Assembly: GCF_017163935.1 (NCBI RefSeq)
Contig: NZ_JABVZR010000002.1
Location: forward strand, 2,542,001-2,606,000
DNA from: Novosphingobium terrae
Lineage (GTDB): Bacteria > Pseudomonadota > Alphaproteobacteria > Sphingomonadales > Sphingomonadaceae
Reading direction: 5' to 3'
Length of the DNA: 64,000 nt
Position numbers and translations under genes: made by a program. Every line of letters starts with the position of its first letter. Within the stretch, counting starts at the first letter, position 1. This document shows positions 18,266 to 26,991 of this stretch, piece after piece. Below the pieces are notes generated by a model. That model saw only the letters and a program-made list of their open reading frames with translations. It was not told the DNA's origin and made no database searches.

Positions 18266-18976
18266 ATGATGGTTTCTGCATCCATAGTCGGGTCACAGAC
18301 ATCGGTCTCGCTGCTGCGTTTGCAAGGCAGCGACGAACCGGTGCTGGTCATGGATGCCGCGACAGGGCAGGCCGAACATCTCATCGCCGCTGCCAGTGCT
18401 TCGCGGTTCGAACCGGCCAGCGCCGTAGGCAGCGGTTACCCCGGTTTGCTGGGCCCCGCGCCGCATGCCTATGTTGATGCCATGGTGCGCTTTGTGCTGC
18501 CTTTGCTGCAGCAGCATTGGCACACTGGCCCCATCCGCCCCAAACGGGCGAGGGGCAATTTCTCGCTGGTGGCCACGCCGCCCGAAGCTCTGTCTGCGGA
18601 ACAACGTATGCCGCATGTGGATGCTGCCGATCCGCTTCAATTTGCCGCCGTCCATTATCTCTGCGGGGCGCAGCATGGCGGGACCGGTTTTTTCCGCCAC
18701 CGGCCCACCGGATTTGAAACGCTCGATCCCGCGCGCGTCGAGGTGTTCAACAAGGCAATGGATGACAAAACCACGCTTTCCTATGGCTATCCGGCTGGCG
18801 ACAGCGCAGACTTCGCCCTGATCGGCGCTTGCGAGGCCCATATGGATCGTCTGGTTATCTATCGCTCTTCCCTGTTCCACTCGGGCCTGATCCGCGCCCT
18901 GCCGGAGCATGCCGAAGATCCCCGTCGCGGTCGCCTGACCGGCAATCTTTTCCTGCAATGCGAGGTGGCCCGATGA
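18266..18976 (+). CDS. DUF6445 family protein
   Basis: The product has 236 residues. YPGLLGPAPHAYVD, then PHVDAADPLQFAAVHYL, GGTGFFRHRPTGFE and the late LFHSGLI with RLTGNLFLQCE fit the DUF6445 family. The His/Asp and late His-x-x-x-Arg layout recalls a 2-oxoglutarate oxygenase-like cupin fold, but function is unproven. I chose ATG 18266, eight bases after AGGTGG; GTG 18254 is in frame. Its last four bases overlap the halogenase start. Families like this recur beside tryptophan halogenases and TonB receptors in sphingomonads and caulobacters, so the two may act on the same target. Confidence 0.75.
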   Translation: MMVSASIVGSQTSVSLLRLQGSDEPVLVMDAATGQAEHLIAAASASRFEPASAVGSGYPGLLGPAPHAYVDAMVRFVLPLLQQHWHTGPIRPKRARGNFSLVATPPEALSAEQRMPHVDAADPLQFAAVHYLCGAQHGGTGFFRHRPTGFETLDPARVEVFNKAMDDKTTLSYGYPAGDSADFALIGACEAHMDRLVIYRSSLFHSGLIRALPEHAEDPRRGRLTGNLFLQCEVAR

Positions 18977-20511
18977 CACACGAACCCTTGCGCAGCATCG
19001 CCATCATCGGCGGCGGCACGGCAGGCTGGATGACGGCGGCGGCGCTGGCCCGTGTGCTGGGGCGGCCCGACCTGACCATCACGCTGGTGGAATCCGAGGA
19101 GATCGGCACCGTCGGCGTGGGCGAGGCGACGATCCCGCCCTTGCTGGCCTTCAACAGCCTGCTGGGTATCGATGAGGATGAGTTCATCCGGGCGACCGGC
19201 GCCACTTTCAAGCTGGGGATCGAATTCGTCGACTGGCTGCACCATGGCCATCGCTATTTCCATCCTTTCGGCAATTATGGCGTCGATTTCGGGCCGATCC
19301 CCTTCGATGGGCTGTGGCATCGGCTCAGGCAAAACGGCGATAACACCCCGCTGGAGGACTATTCGATCTGCGCTCTGGCCGCCCGTCAGACCCGTTTCGA
19401 TCGACCCAGCGGGGGCACGAACACGCCGCTCGGTCATATCGGCTATGCCTTCCATTTCGATGCGGTGCGTTATGCTGCTTTCTTGCGTGACCATGCCGAA
19501 AAAGCCGGCGTGATCCGCAAAGAGGGCAAGGTTACGCAGGTTCAACAGGATGGTGAAACCGGCTTTATCGCCAGCGTCCAATTGGCCTCGGGCGAGCAGA
19601 TCGCCGCCGATCTCTTTATCGATTGCTCCGGCTTCCGAGGCCTGCTGATCGACCAGACGCTTGAGGCGGGTTTCGAGGATTGGGGCCATTGGCTGCCCAA
19701 TGATCGTGCTGTCGCGGTGGCGTGTGAACGCTCCGGCCCGCTCACGCCTTACACCAGATCCACGGCGCGTGAGGCGGGGTGGCAATGGCGCATTCCGCTG
19801 CAGCATCGCGTGGGCAATGGCTATGTCTATGCCGGCGCTCACCTCAGCGATGAGGCCGCCGAGGAGGCTCTCACCACCAGCCTTGAGGGGCCGATGCTGG
19901 GTACGCCGCGTCTGCTGCGCTTCCGGGCCGGGCGCCGCAAGAGCTTCTGGGCGAAGAACTGCATCGCGCTGGGGCTGGCGAGCGGCTTTCTCGAACCGCT
20001 GGAATCCACCAGCATCCATCTGGTTCAGGCAGGCATCGCGCGACTGCTGGAAATGGTGCCGACCCGCGCATTCGAGCCTGCCGATATCCGCCGCTACAAC
20101 CGCCTGATGACGGCGGAGTTCGCAAGCATCCGCGATTTCCTGATCCTGCATTTCCACGCCACACAGCGCGCCGACACGCCCTATTGGGATCATCTGCGCA
20201 GCATGCCGATCCCCGACAGTCTGGCGGAACGCATCGCCATCTACCGCGCCACAGGCCGCGTCTTCCGAGAGGCGGACGAGTTGTTCAGCAAGACCAGCTG
20301 GCTGGCGGTGATGCACGGGCAGGGGCTGCAAGCGGCGGGGTATGACCCGCTGGCCGATGGCATGCCTCTCGCCGAGGCGCAGGCGCGGCTGCAGCGCGTG
20401 GCGCAGGTCACCGCTGCCGCCGCCCGGCAGATGCCCGATCATGCCGATTTCCTGCGACGCCGCTGCGGCGTCAGTGACCCCGCATTCCTGAACACTGTGC
20501 TGACATCATGA
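18973..20511 (+). CDS. Flavin-dependent tryptophan halogenase family protein
   Basis: The 512-residue protein has the FAD-binding GGGTAGW (13-19), the catalytic Lys equivalent at Lys80 in ATFKLGIEF, and the halogenase WxWxIP motif as WQWRIP (270-275). LEPLESTSIHL later in the protein is also conserved. All the key catalytic pieces are thus present. Both ends overlap neighbours by four bases, ATGA with DUF6445 before and ATGA with GH35 after. Members in polysaccharide loci have no proven substrate, and there is no natural-product core enzyme here. A halogenase reaction on free tryptophan is therefore uncertain. A flavin reductase partner is not seen nearby. Confidence 0.88.
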   Translation: MTHEPLRSIAIIGGGTAGWMTAAALARVLGRPDLTITLVESEEIGTVGVGEATIPPLLAFNSLLGIDEDEFIRATGATFKLGIEFVDWLHHGHRYFHPFGNYGVDFGPIPFDGLWHRLRQNGDNTPLEDYSICALAARQTRFDRPSGGTNTPLGHIGYAFHFDAVRYAAFLRDHAEKAGVIRKEGKVTQVQQDGETGFIASVQLASGEQIAADLFIDCSGFRGLLIDQTLEAGFEDWGHWLPNDRAVAVACERSGPLTPYTRSTAREAGWQWRIPLQHRVGNGYVYAGAHLSDEAAEEALTTSLEGPMLGTPRLLRFRAGRRKSFWAKNCIALGLASGFLEPLESTSIHLVQAGIARLLEMVPTRAFEPADIRRYNRLMTAEFASIRDFLILHFHATQRADTPYWDHLRSMPIPDSLAERIAIYRATGRVFREADELFSKTSWLAVMHGQGLQAAGYDPLADGMPLAEAQARLQRVAQVTAAAARQMPDHADFLRRRCGVSDPAFLNTVLTS

Positions 20512-23366
20512 GGACCCTGATGAGGATCAAATTTCCCCGCCTCAAATCGCTTTTGCTGATGGGTTCGGCGGCCACGCTGGCTTGCGCCACCGTGGCCCAT
20601 GCCGACCAGCCCACGGCGCAGCACAGCATCGCCTTCGATCAGTACAGCTTCCTTGTCGATGGCCAGCGGGTCTATCTCTGGTCGGGCGAGTTCCATCCCT
20701 ATCGCCTGCCCAGCCCGGAACTGTGGCGTGACATCTTCCAGAAGATGAAGGCGGCGGGTTTCAACACCACCTCGATCTATTTCTCATGGGGCTATCACTC
20801 GCCGCGCGAGGGCGAGTATGATTTCTCCGGCATCCGCGATATGGACCGCGTGCTGGATGAAGCGCAGAAGGCGGGCATCTATGTCATCGCCCGCCCCGGC
20901 CCCTACATCAATGCCGAGGTCGACAGCGGCGGCTTCCCCCTCTGGCTGACGCAAAAGCCGGTGAAGAACCGCAGCCCCGATCCGGACTATCTGAAACTGG
21001 GCGATGAATGGCTGACCCGGATCGACAGGATCATCGCGCGGCATCAGCTCTCGGACGGGCGTGGCAGCGTCGTCGCCTATCAGATCGAAAATGAATATTA
21101 CAACGGCGACGACAAGGGCCGCGATTATATCCAGCACCTGCGCGACAAGGCGAAGGCTGACGGCATCACCGTGCCGCTGGTCGGCAATCACAACGATACT
21201 TTCGTGTCCGGCAAAGGCGCGATGGATGTCACCGGTTGGGATTACTATCCGCAAGGTTTCGACTGTTCGCACCCCGAGCATTGGAACCCCGCGCCCGATA
21301 TGGCCGCGCATCGCCATGCCGGGCAGCCGCTGTTCACGGCAGAGTTCCAGGGCGGCGCTTTCGATCCATGGGGCGGCCCCGGCTATGCCCAATGCGCCAA
21401 GCTGATCAACGACCGCTTCGCCAATGTCTTCTACAAGGAGAACATCGCGGCGGGCGCCACGGCGCAGAATTTCTACATGCTCTATGGCGGCACCTCATGG
21501 GGCTGGCAGCCTATCCCGCAGAACTACACCTCCTATGACTATGGCGCGGCGATCACCGAGGCCCGCCAGTTCGAGCCCAAATATTTCGAGGACAAGCGCA
21601 TCGGCTATCTGGTGACGGGCCTGCCCGCGCTGCTCAAAACCGATGATCTCAAGCCCCGCGCGCCGGACAATCCGCGCCTTGTAGAGGTGGCGCGGATCAA
21701 TCCCGAAACCGGTACTCAGTTCCACCTGCTGCGCCATGGCGACACCACCTCCTCCACGGTGGAAAGCACGCATATCGCTCTGTCGCTGAAGGAAGGGGCT
21801 TTCCCACGCATCCCGCAGCAGCCCGGCACGGCGATCCGCATTGACGGGCGTGAAAGCAAGCTGCTGGTGGCCGATGGCAAGATTGGCGCCGCCACGCTGG
21901 TCTATTCCACCTCGGAGATGATGACGCAGGCCAGCATCGGCGCGCGCGATGTGGGTGTGCTCTATGGCCGCGCGGGCAGCGACGGCGAGACGGCGCTGGC
22001 CTTCAAAGCCAAACCGCAGGTCAAGGTGCTGGAGGGGCAGGCCACCTCGACGTGGTCCAGGGGTATCCTGCGGATCAACTACCAGCACCATGGCCTGTTG
22101 CGCCTGTTGATCGAAGGCGGCGAGCGCCCGCTCCTGCTGCTGATCGGCGAGAACAGCGCGACCGACCGTATCTGGCGTCAGGAGACCGCCCAAGGCCCGG
22201 TGTTGCTGCTCGGCTCGCATCTGCTGCGCAGCGCCCGTGTCGATGGCGAGACGCTGGCGCTTACCGGTGATGGCGATGCCGACAATCACGCCGAACTCCT
22301 TGCCGGCCATGCCCGAAGCGTGACATGGAACGGCGCCCCGGTAAGCCCCGCGCCGACCGCCTCGGGCACGCTGGCGTTTGATCTGCCCGTGCCCAAGCCT
22401 GTCACGCTGCCGGTACTCGATCACTGGACCAGCCGCGAGGATCAGCCAGAAGCCGGCGCCGCCTTTGATGATCGCGCATGGCAACAAGCTGATCTGAACG
22501 TCAGCAGCAGCATCACCAAGCCCGGCTCCCTGCCCGTGCTGTTCGCTGACGATTATGGCTTCCACACCGGCAACACCTGGTATCGCGGCCATTTCAGCGG
22601 GAAGGCAGGCTCTGTCCCCTCCGGCATCAAGCTGCATGTGAAAAGCGGCGGTGAGGCAGGGGCTTTCTCGGTCTGGCTCAACGGACATTTTCTGGGCAGT
22701 GTCACCCGCAACGAGACGGGCTCTTTCAGCTTTCCGGCCAATCTGGTGGTGGCGGGAGACAATGTGGTCTCGGTTCTCACCGTCAACATGGGGCATGAGG
22801 AGGATTACAACTCCACCGGGGAGAACCGCACGGCGCGCGGCATCATCGCTGCCGTGCCGCTTGGGGCGGGCGCCGATGCCATCCGCTGGCGCCTTCAGGG
22901 CGCGGTCACCGGGCAGGACAAGCTGCGCGGCCCCTACAATCTGGGGGGCCTGCATGGCGAACGTGAAGGCTGGCCGACCAGCCCCGATAGTGCGGGCTGG
23001 ACCGCCACCAGCCTGCCGGCTGACACCACAGCGCCCGGCATCCGCTGGTATCGCAGTGATGTGACGCTGGATTTGCCGCAGGGGCAGGATACGTCGCTCA
23101 GCCTCGCGATCAAGGACCCGCCGGGCCGGCACTATCGCGCGCTGATCTTCGTCAATGGCTGGCAGATGGGGCATTATATCGCGGATATGGGCCCGCAAAG
23201 CCGCTTCCCGATCCCGTCAACAGTCCTTAATGGCCATGGCGTTAACCGTATCGCCATCGCTGTATGGAAGACGGATGACACGCCGGGCAGTCTGGGCGTA
23301 GTGTCGCTGGTCGATGAAGGCAGCGTCACCGCGCCGGATTTCACCGCGCCGGGCTTGGCTCGATAA
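20508..23366 (+). CDS. Large GH35 beta-galactosidase
   Basis: The product is 952 residues with a signal peptide ending near ATVAHADQ. The barrel begins YSFLVDGQRVYLWSGEFHPYRLPSPELW, classic GH35. The acid/base is Glu196 in QIENEYYNG and the nucleophile Glu279 in TAEFQGGAFDPWGG. After the barrel come several beta-sandwich domains, including two jelly-roll modules near 600-750 and 830-940, as in LacA-type enzymes. The ATG overlaps the halogenase stop, so it is co-translated. It should release terminal beta-galactose from oligosaccharides imported by the receptor. It is distinct from the smaller GH35-like enzyme at 13453, which suggests different linkages or sizes. Confidence 0.92.
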   Translation: MRTLMRIKFPRLKSLLLMGSAATLACATVAHADQPTAQHSIAFDQYSFLVDGQRVYLWSGEFHPYRLPSPELWRDIFQKMKAAGFNTTSIYFSWGYHSPREGEYDFSGIRDMDRVLDEAQKAGIYVIARPGPYINAEVDSGGFPLWLTQKPVKNRSPDPDYLKLGDEWLTRIDRIIARHQLSDGRGSVVAYQIENEYYNGDDKGRDYIQHLRDKAKADGITVPLVGNHNDTFVSGKGAMDVTGWDYYPQGFDCSHPEHWNPAPDMAAHRHAGQPLFTAEFQGGAFDPWGGPGYAQCAKLINDRFANVFYKENIAAGATAQNFYMLYGGTSWGWQPIPQNYTSYDYGAAITEARQFEPKYFEDKRIGYLVTGLPALLKTDDLKPRAPDNPRLVEVARINPETGTQFHLLRHGDTTSSTVESTHIALSLKEGAFPRIPQQPGTAIRIDGRESKLLVADGKIGAATLVYSTSEMMTQASIGARDVGVLYGRAGSDGETALAFKAKPQVKVLEGQATSTWSRGILRINYQHHGLLRLLIEGGERPLLLLIGENSATDRIWRQETAQGPVLLLGSHLLRSARVDGETLALTGDGDADNHAELLAGHARSVTWNGAPVSPAPTASGTLAFDLPVPKPVTLPVLDHWTSREDQPEAGAAFDDRAWQQADLNVSSSITKPGSLPVLFADDYGFHTGNTWYRGHFSGKAGSVPSGIKLHVKSGGEAGAFSVWLNGHFLGSVTRNETGSFSFPANLVVAGDNVVSVLTVNMGHEEDYNSTGENRTARGIIAAVPLGAGADAIRWRLQGAVTGQDKLRGPYNLGGLHGEREGWPTSPDSAGWTATSLPADTTAPGIRWYRSDVTLDLPQGQDTSLSLAIKDPPGRHYRALIFVNGWQMGHYIADMGPQSRFPIPSTVLNGHGVNRIAIAVWKTDDTPGSLGVVSLVDEGSVTAPDFTAPGLAR

Positions 23367-23379
23367 CAGGAAAACACGC

Positions 23380-24156
23380 ATGAACCAGCGCCTTGACCTT
23401 GATGACGATGATGAGGCGCTGGAAAGCGATGAGGCCGGCGAAGCTCTGGCGGGCCAGACAAGAGCCGGTCGCAATCTGACGCATAGCATGCTCGATGCTC
23501 TGGGCCGGGCCATCGTCACGGGCGAGTTCAGTCGCAAGGTTTTCCCCACGGAGAACGATCTGGCGCACAGCTATGGCGTCAGCCGCTCGGTCACGCGGGA
23601 GGCCACCAAGATGCTGAGCGCGAAAGGTCTGCTGACGGCCCGTCCGCGTCAGGGCACCAGCATCCAGCCCGAAACATCATGGAACCTCTTTGACCCCGAT
23701 GTGCTGCGCTGGCTGCTGGAGCGGGCCTTCTCGCTGGAACTGCTGGCCCATTTCACCCAACTGCGCGTCGCCATCGAGCCGATGGCGGCGGAGCTGGCGG
23801 CCCGCAATGCTTCGAAGGAAGGTCTGGCGCTGATCGAGGCGGCCTATCACCGCATGGAGGCGGCGGAGCGCGGCGAGGAAGACGGCTTGCTGGCCGATAT
23901 CGCCTTTCACGTCGCCATTCTGGAAGCTTCGAACAATCCCTTTTATGCGCAGTTTCGCGATGTGGTGGGCACGGCGCTGAAGAAGTCGATCGTCTTTACC
24001 AACCGCTTTGCGGGGCGTCAGGCCAGCCTGCCGGCGCATAAGGCGGTGATGGATGCCATCAAGGCGGGCGACACGGCCAATGCCCATGCGGCGATGTCGA
24101 TGATCGTGCGCGAGGTGATGCAGCTGATCGATCTGGCCAAGCGTGATGAGGCCTGA
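23380..24156 (+). CDS. GntR family regulator, FadR (FCD) subfamily
   Basis: The product has 258 residues. A very acidic N-terminal tail (DLDDDDEALESDE) precedes a winged helix: TENDLAHSYGVSRSVTREATKML and LTARPRQGTSI. The C-terminal FCD domain (about 105-250) has the helical pattern with metal/ligand residues in FHVAILEASNNP and HKAVMDAI. It lies 13 bases after the GH35 stop with AGGA eight bases upstream, so it closes the operon. FadR-type regulators with this context usually sense a sugar acid or sugar breakdown product and repress their own locus. Candidate sites are at 15123 and 15324. Confidence 0.87.
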   Translation: MNQRLDLDDDDEALESDEAGEALAGQTRAGRNLTHSMLDALGRAIVTGEFSRKVFPTENDLAHSYGVSRSVTREATKMLSAKGLLTARPRQGTSIQPETSWNLFDPDVLRWLLERAFSLELLAHFTQLRVAIEPMAAELAARNASKEGLALIEAAYHRMEAAERGEEDGLLADIAFHVAILEASNNPFYAQFRDVVGTALKKSIVFTNRFAGRQASLPAHKAVMDAIKAGDTANAHAAMSMIVREVMQLIDLAKRDEA

Positions 24157-24366
24157 CCGATAGGCTGGAGAAAACAGCTCCTTATCGCTGAACGCGTGCA
24201 GTGCGGCGCCCGGTAAGCACCATTCGGCGCCTCTGTTCCATCCCTCCGCAAGTTTTACCGACGCCACATGCCGCTCCGTCGATTTCGGCCCGCAGCGCGA
24301 TAGCCGGTTCCCGCCTTGCCGCGTTTCGCAGGGGAACCGAATGTCGATGCATGCTGGAGGATTCTT

Positions 24367-25926
24367 GTGGAGTATCTGATCATTGGTGCCGGTCCGGCCG
24401 GTCTGCAATTGGGTTATCATCTCCAGCGCGCCGGGCGCGATTATCAGATCCTCGAAGCCGGGCCCGCACCGGGCCATTTCTTCAAGACCTATCCCCGCCA
24501 CCGCAAGCTGATCTCCATCAACAAGCCGCATACCGGCACCACCGATCCCGAGCAGAATTTGCGGATGGATTGGAACTCGATCCTCAGCGACGATCCGGAA
24601 CTGCTCTTCACCCGCTATTCTCCCCGCTATTTTCCGCCCGCCGATGTGCTGGTGCGCTATCTGGCCGATTATGCCGAAAAGCTGGGGCTGAATGTCGCCT
24701 ATGACACGCGGATCACCCATATCACCCGGCAGGGCGAGGATGGCGATTTTACAGCCACCGATGCGCAGGGCCGAAGCTGGCAGGCCAAGCGCCTGATCAT
24801 CGCCACGGGTGTTTCCAAACCCTATATTCCGCCGATCCCCGGCATCGAGACGATCGAGCAATATGCCGATGTTTCGGTCGAGCCCGAGGATTTCACCAAC
24901 CAGCGCGTGCTGATCATCGGCAAGGCCAATTCAGCCTTCGAAACCGCCGACAATCTGATGGAAACCGCCGCTGTCATCCATGTCGCGGGGCCAAGCCCGA
25001 TCCAGTTTGCGTGGAAGACGCATTTCGTCGGCCATCTGCGCGCGGTGAACAACAATCTGCTCGACAGCTATCAGCTGAAATCGCAGAATGCGCTGCTGGA
25101 CGGCGAGATCGTCAACATCGCGAAGGATGAGTCCGGCTATACTGTCACCGTCAGCTTCAGCCGCGTGAATGAGGTGCTGAAGGATCTGCGCTATGACCGG
25201 GTGATCGGCTGCACCGGCTTCCGCTTCGACGCCGATATTTTCGATCCTGCGATCCGCCCCAGGCTGGTGATCAAGGAGCGTTTCCCCGAGCAGACCCCCG
25301 CCTGGGAATCCACCAATGTGCCAGGCCTCTATTTCGCGGGCACGCTGACCCAGATGCGCGATTTCAAAAAGTCCACCAGCGGCTTTATCCATGGCTTCCG
25401 CTACGCCGTGCGCGCGCTGAGCCGCGTGCTGGAGGAGCGCTATCACGGCGTGGCATGGCCGCATCAGGCGCTTGAACCCGAAGCCGATGTGCTGATGGAA
25501 GCGGTGATCGCACGCGTCAACCGCAGCTCGGCGCTGTGGCAGCAGTTCGGTTTCCTTGGCGATGTGATCCGCATTCTGTCCGATGGTTCGGCGCGCTATT
25601 GCGAGGAAATGCCGATGGATCTGGTGGCCGATGGCGCTCTGGCGGGCGATGCCATGCATTTCACCATCACACTGGAATATGGGCCCGATCACGACAAGGT
25701 CGACCCCTTCGACCTCAACGTCACCCGCATCGCCCAGAACGATCCCGAGCGGGCGGCGCAGGGGCAGTACCTCCATCCGGTGGTGCGGGCGTGGAAGGAT
25801 GGCGCGCTGATCGCCACCCATCACGTCACCGAAAATCTGGAGAATGACTGGACCTTCCCCCATCACCGGGAGCCGCTTCAGGCCTTCTTCCAACGCATGC
25901 TCGAACCCGCCGAAGTCGCTGCCTGA
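24367..25926 (+). CDS. FOXRED2-like FAD-dependent oxidoreductase
   Basis: The product has 519 residues. It starts with the dinucleotide fold EYLIIGAGPAGLQLGYHL. Then come RDYQILE, FFKTYPRHRKLISINK, MDWNSILS and YFPPADVLVRYL, strikingly like the animal FOXRED2 flavoprotein. A second nucleotide fold (LIIGKANSAFETADNL) suggests NAD(P)H binding, as in flavin monooxygenases. A further 120-residue C-terminal part is of unknown fold. The start is GTG 24367, with GGAGG six bases upstream. It opens a four-gene operon; the next gene begins 12 bases after its stop. Role is probably N- or C-oxygenation, or reduction of a partner; not determinable here. Confidence 0.75.
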   Translation: MEYLIIGAGPAGLQLGYHLQRAGRDYQILEAGPAPGHFFKTYPRHRKLISINKPHTGTTDPEQNLRMDWNSILSDDPELLFTRYSPRYFPPADVLVRYLADYAEKLGLNVAYDTRITHITRQGEDGDFTATDAQGRSWQAKRLIIATGVSKPYIPPIPGIETIEQYADVSVEPEDFTNQRVLIIGKANSAFETADNLMETAAVIHVAGPSPIQFAWKTHFVGHLRAVNNNLLDSYQLKSQNALLDGEIVNIAKDESGYTVTVSFSRVNEVLKDLRYDRVIGCTGFRFDADIFDPAIRPRLVIKERFPEQTPAWESTNVPGLYFAGTLTQMRDFKKSTSGFIHGFRYAVRALSRVLEERYHGVAWPHQALEPEADVLMEAVIARVNRSSALWQQFGFLGDVIRILSDGSARYCEEMPMDLVADGALAGDAMHFTITLEYGPDHDKVDPFDLNVTRIAQNDPERAAQGQYLHPVVRAWKDGALIATHHVTENLENDWTFPHHREPLQAFFQRMLEPAEVAA

Positions 25927-25938
25927 GGGAGGGCCCCG

Positions 25939-26991
25939 ATGGGCGCGCTCGATATCGCCGCGCTGGAGGCCGAAGCCCGCAGCCGCCTCGACCCTGCCGT
26001 CTACGATTATGTCGCGGGCGGCGCGGGCGAGGAATGGACCCTGCAGGCCAATGAGCGTGCCTATCAGGCCTACAGCCTCGCGCCCCGCGTGCTGAGGGGC
26101 ACGGGGCCGCCCGATCTGACAGGCGGTCTGCTGGGGCAAGCCATGTCGATGCCGCTGGTGATTGCGCCCACGGCCTTCCACCGGCTCGCGCATGCCGATG
26201 GCGAGAGTGGCACGGCATGGGCGGCGGCGCAGGCGGGCATTCCGATGATCCTCAGCCTCGCCGCGACCGAGGCGATCGAGGCCGTTGCGCAGGCCGCCGG
26301 TATCTGCCCGTGGTTCCAGCTCTATATCCAGCCCGACCTCGGCTTTACGGAAACCCTGATCCGCCGCGCCGAGGCTGCCGGATGCCCGGCGCTGGTGGTG
26401 ACGGTGGATTCCCCTGCCTTCGGGCGCAGAAAGCGCGATCAGGTGCATGGCTTCACCGATCTGCCCTCCGGCTTTGCCTGCGAGAACATGCGCGAGGCGC
26501 CGGGCCTGCCGCCGCGCCAGATCGCCTTTTCACCCGCCCTTTCATGGCATGAGATCGACTGGCTGCGCGCCCGCACCGGCCTGCCGATCCTGCTCAAGGG
26601 CATCATGCACCCACGCGATGCGCGGCTCGCCATCGAGCATGGGGTGGATGGCATCTATGTCTCCAACCATGGCGGGCGGCAGCTGGATGGCACTGCGCCG
26701 ACGCTCAGCCTGCTGCCTGCCATTGCCGGAGAGGTCGCAGGGCAGGTGCCGATTTTCTTCGATGGCGGTATCCGGCGAGGGACCGATATCCTCAAGGCTC
26801 TGGCGCTGGGCGCCGATGTGGTGGCGATAGGGCGCCCGGTGATCTGGGGTCTGGCGGCAGGCGGCGCGGCAGGGGTGGCGGCCCTGCTGGAAGCGTTTCG
26901 CGACGATCTGGCGCACAGCCTGCTGTTGAGCGGCTGCGGTTCGCCTGCGGACCTTGATCCCTCAATGCTGTTGCGGGAGGGCGGGTCATGA
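25939..26991 (+). CDS. FMN-dependent alpha-hydroxy-acid oxidase/dehydrogenase
   Basis: This 350-residue TIM barrel belongs to the lactate/glycolate/mandelate oxidase family. YDYVAGGAGEE (22-32) supplies the active-site Tyr24; WFQLY holds Tyr129; Lys220 is in LLKGIM; the catalytic base His244 and Arg247 are in SNHGGRQLDG. FDGGIRRGTD then binds FMN phosphate. All catalytic residues are intact. No membrane segment is present, so it may be a soluble oxidase or dehydrogenase. Its stop overlaps the P450 start by four bases (ATGA). It would convert an alpha-hydroxy acid to the alpha-keto acid, possibly a step in making or tailoring a small molecule. Confidence 0.85.
   Translation: MGALDIAALEAEARSRLDPAVYDYVAGGAGEEWTLQANERAYQAYSLAPRVLRGTGPPDLTGGLLGQAMSMPLVIAPTAFHRLAHADGESGTAWAAAQAGIPMILSLAATEAIEAVAQAAGICPWFQLYIQPDLGFTETLIRRAEAAGCPALVVTVDSPAFGRRKRDQVHGFTDLPSGFACENMREAPGLPPRQIAFSPALSWHEIDWLRARTGLPILLKGIMHPRDARLAIEHGVDGIYVSNHGGRQLDGTAPTLSLLPAIAGEVAGQVPIFFDGGIRRGTDILKALALGADVVAIGRPVIWGLAAGGAAGVAALLEAFRDDLAHSLLLSGCGSPADLDPSMLLREGGS

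Noticed and set aside
18973..23366. Halogenase-centred natural product cluster
   Set aside because: No core biosynthetic enzyme; the gene is embedded and coupled within a glycan operon.
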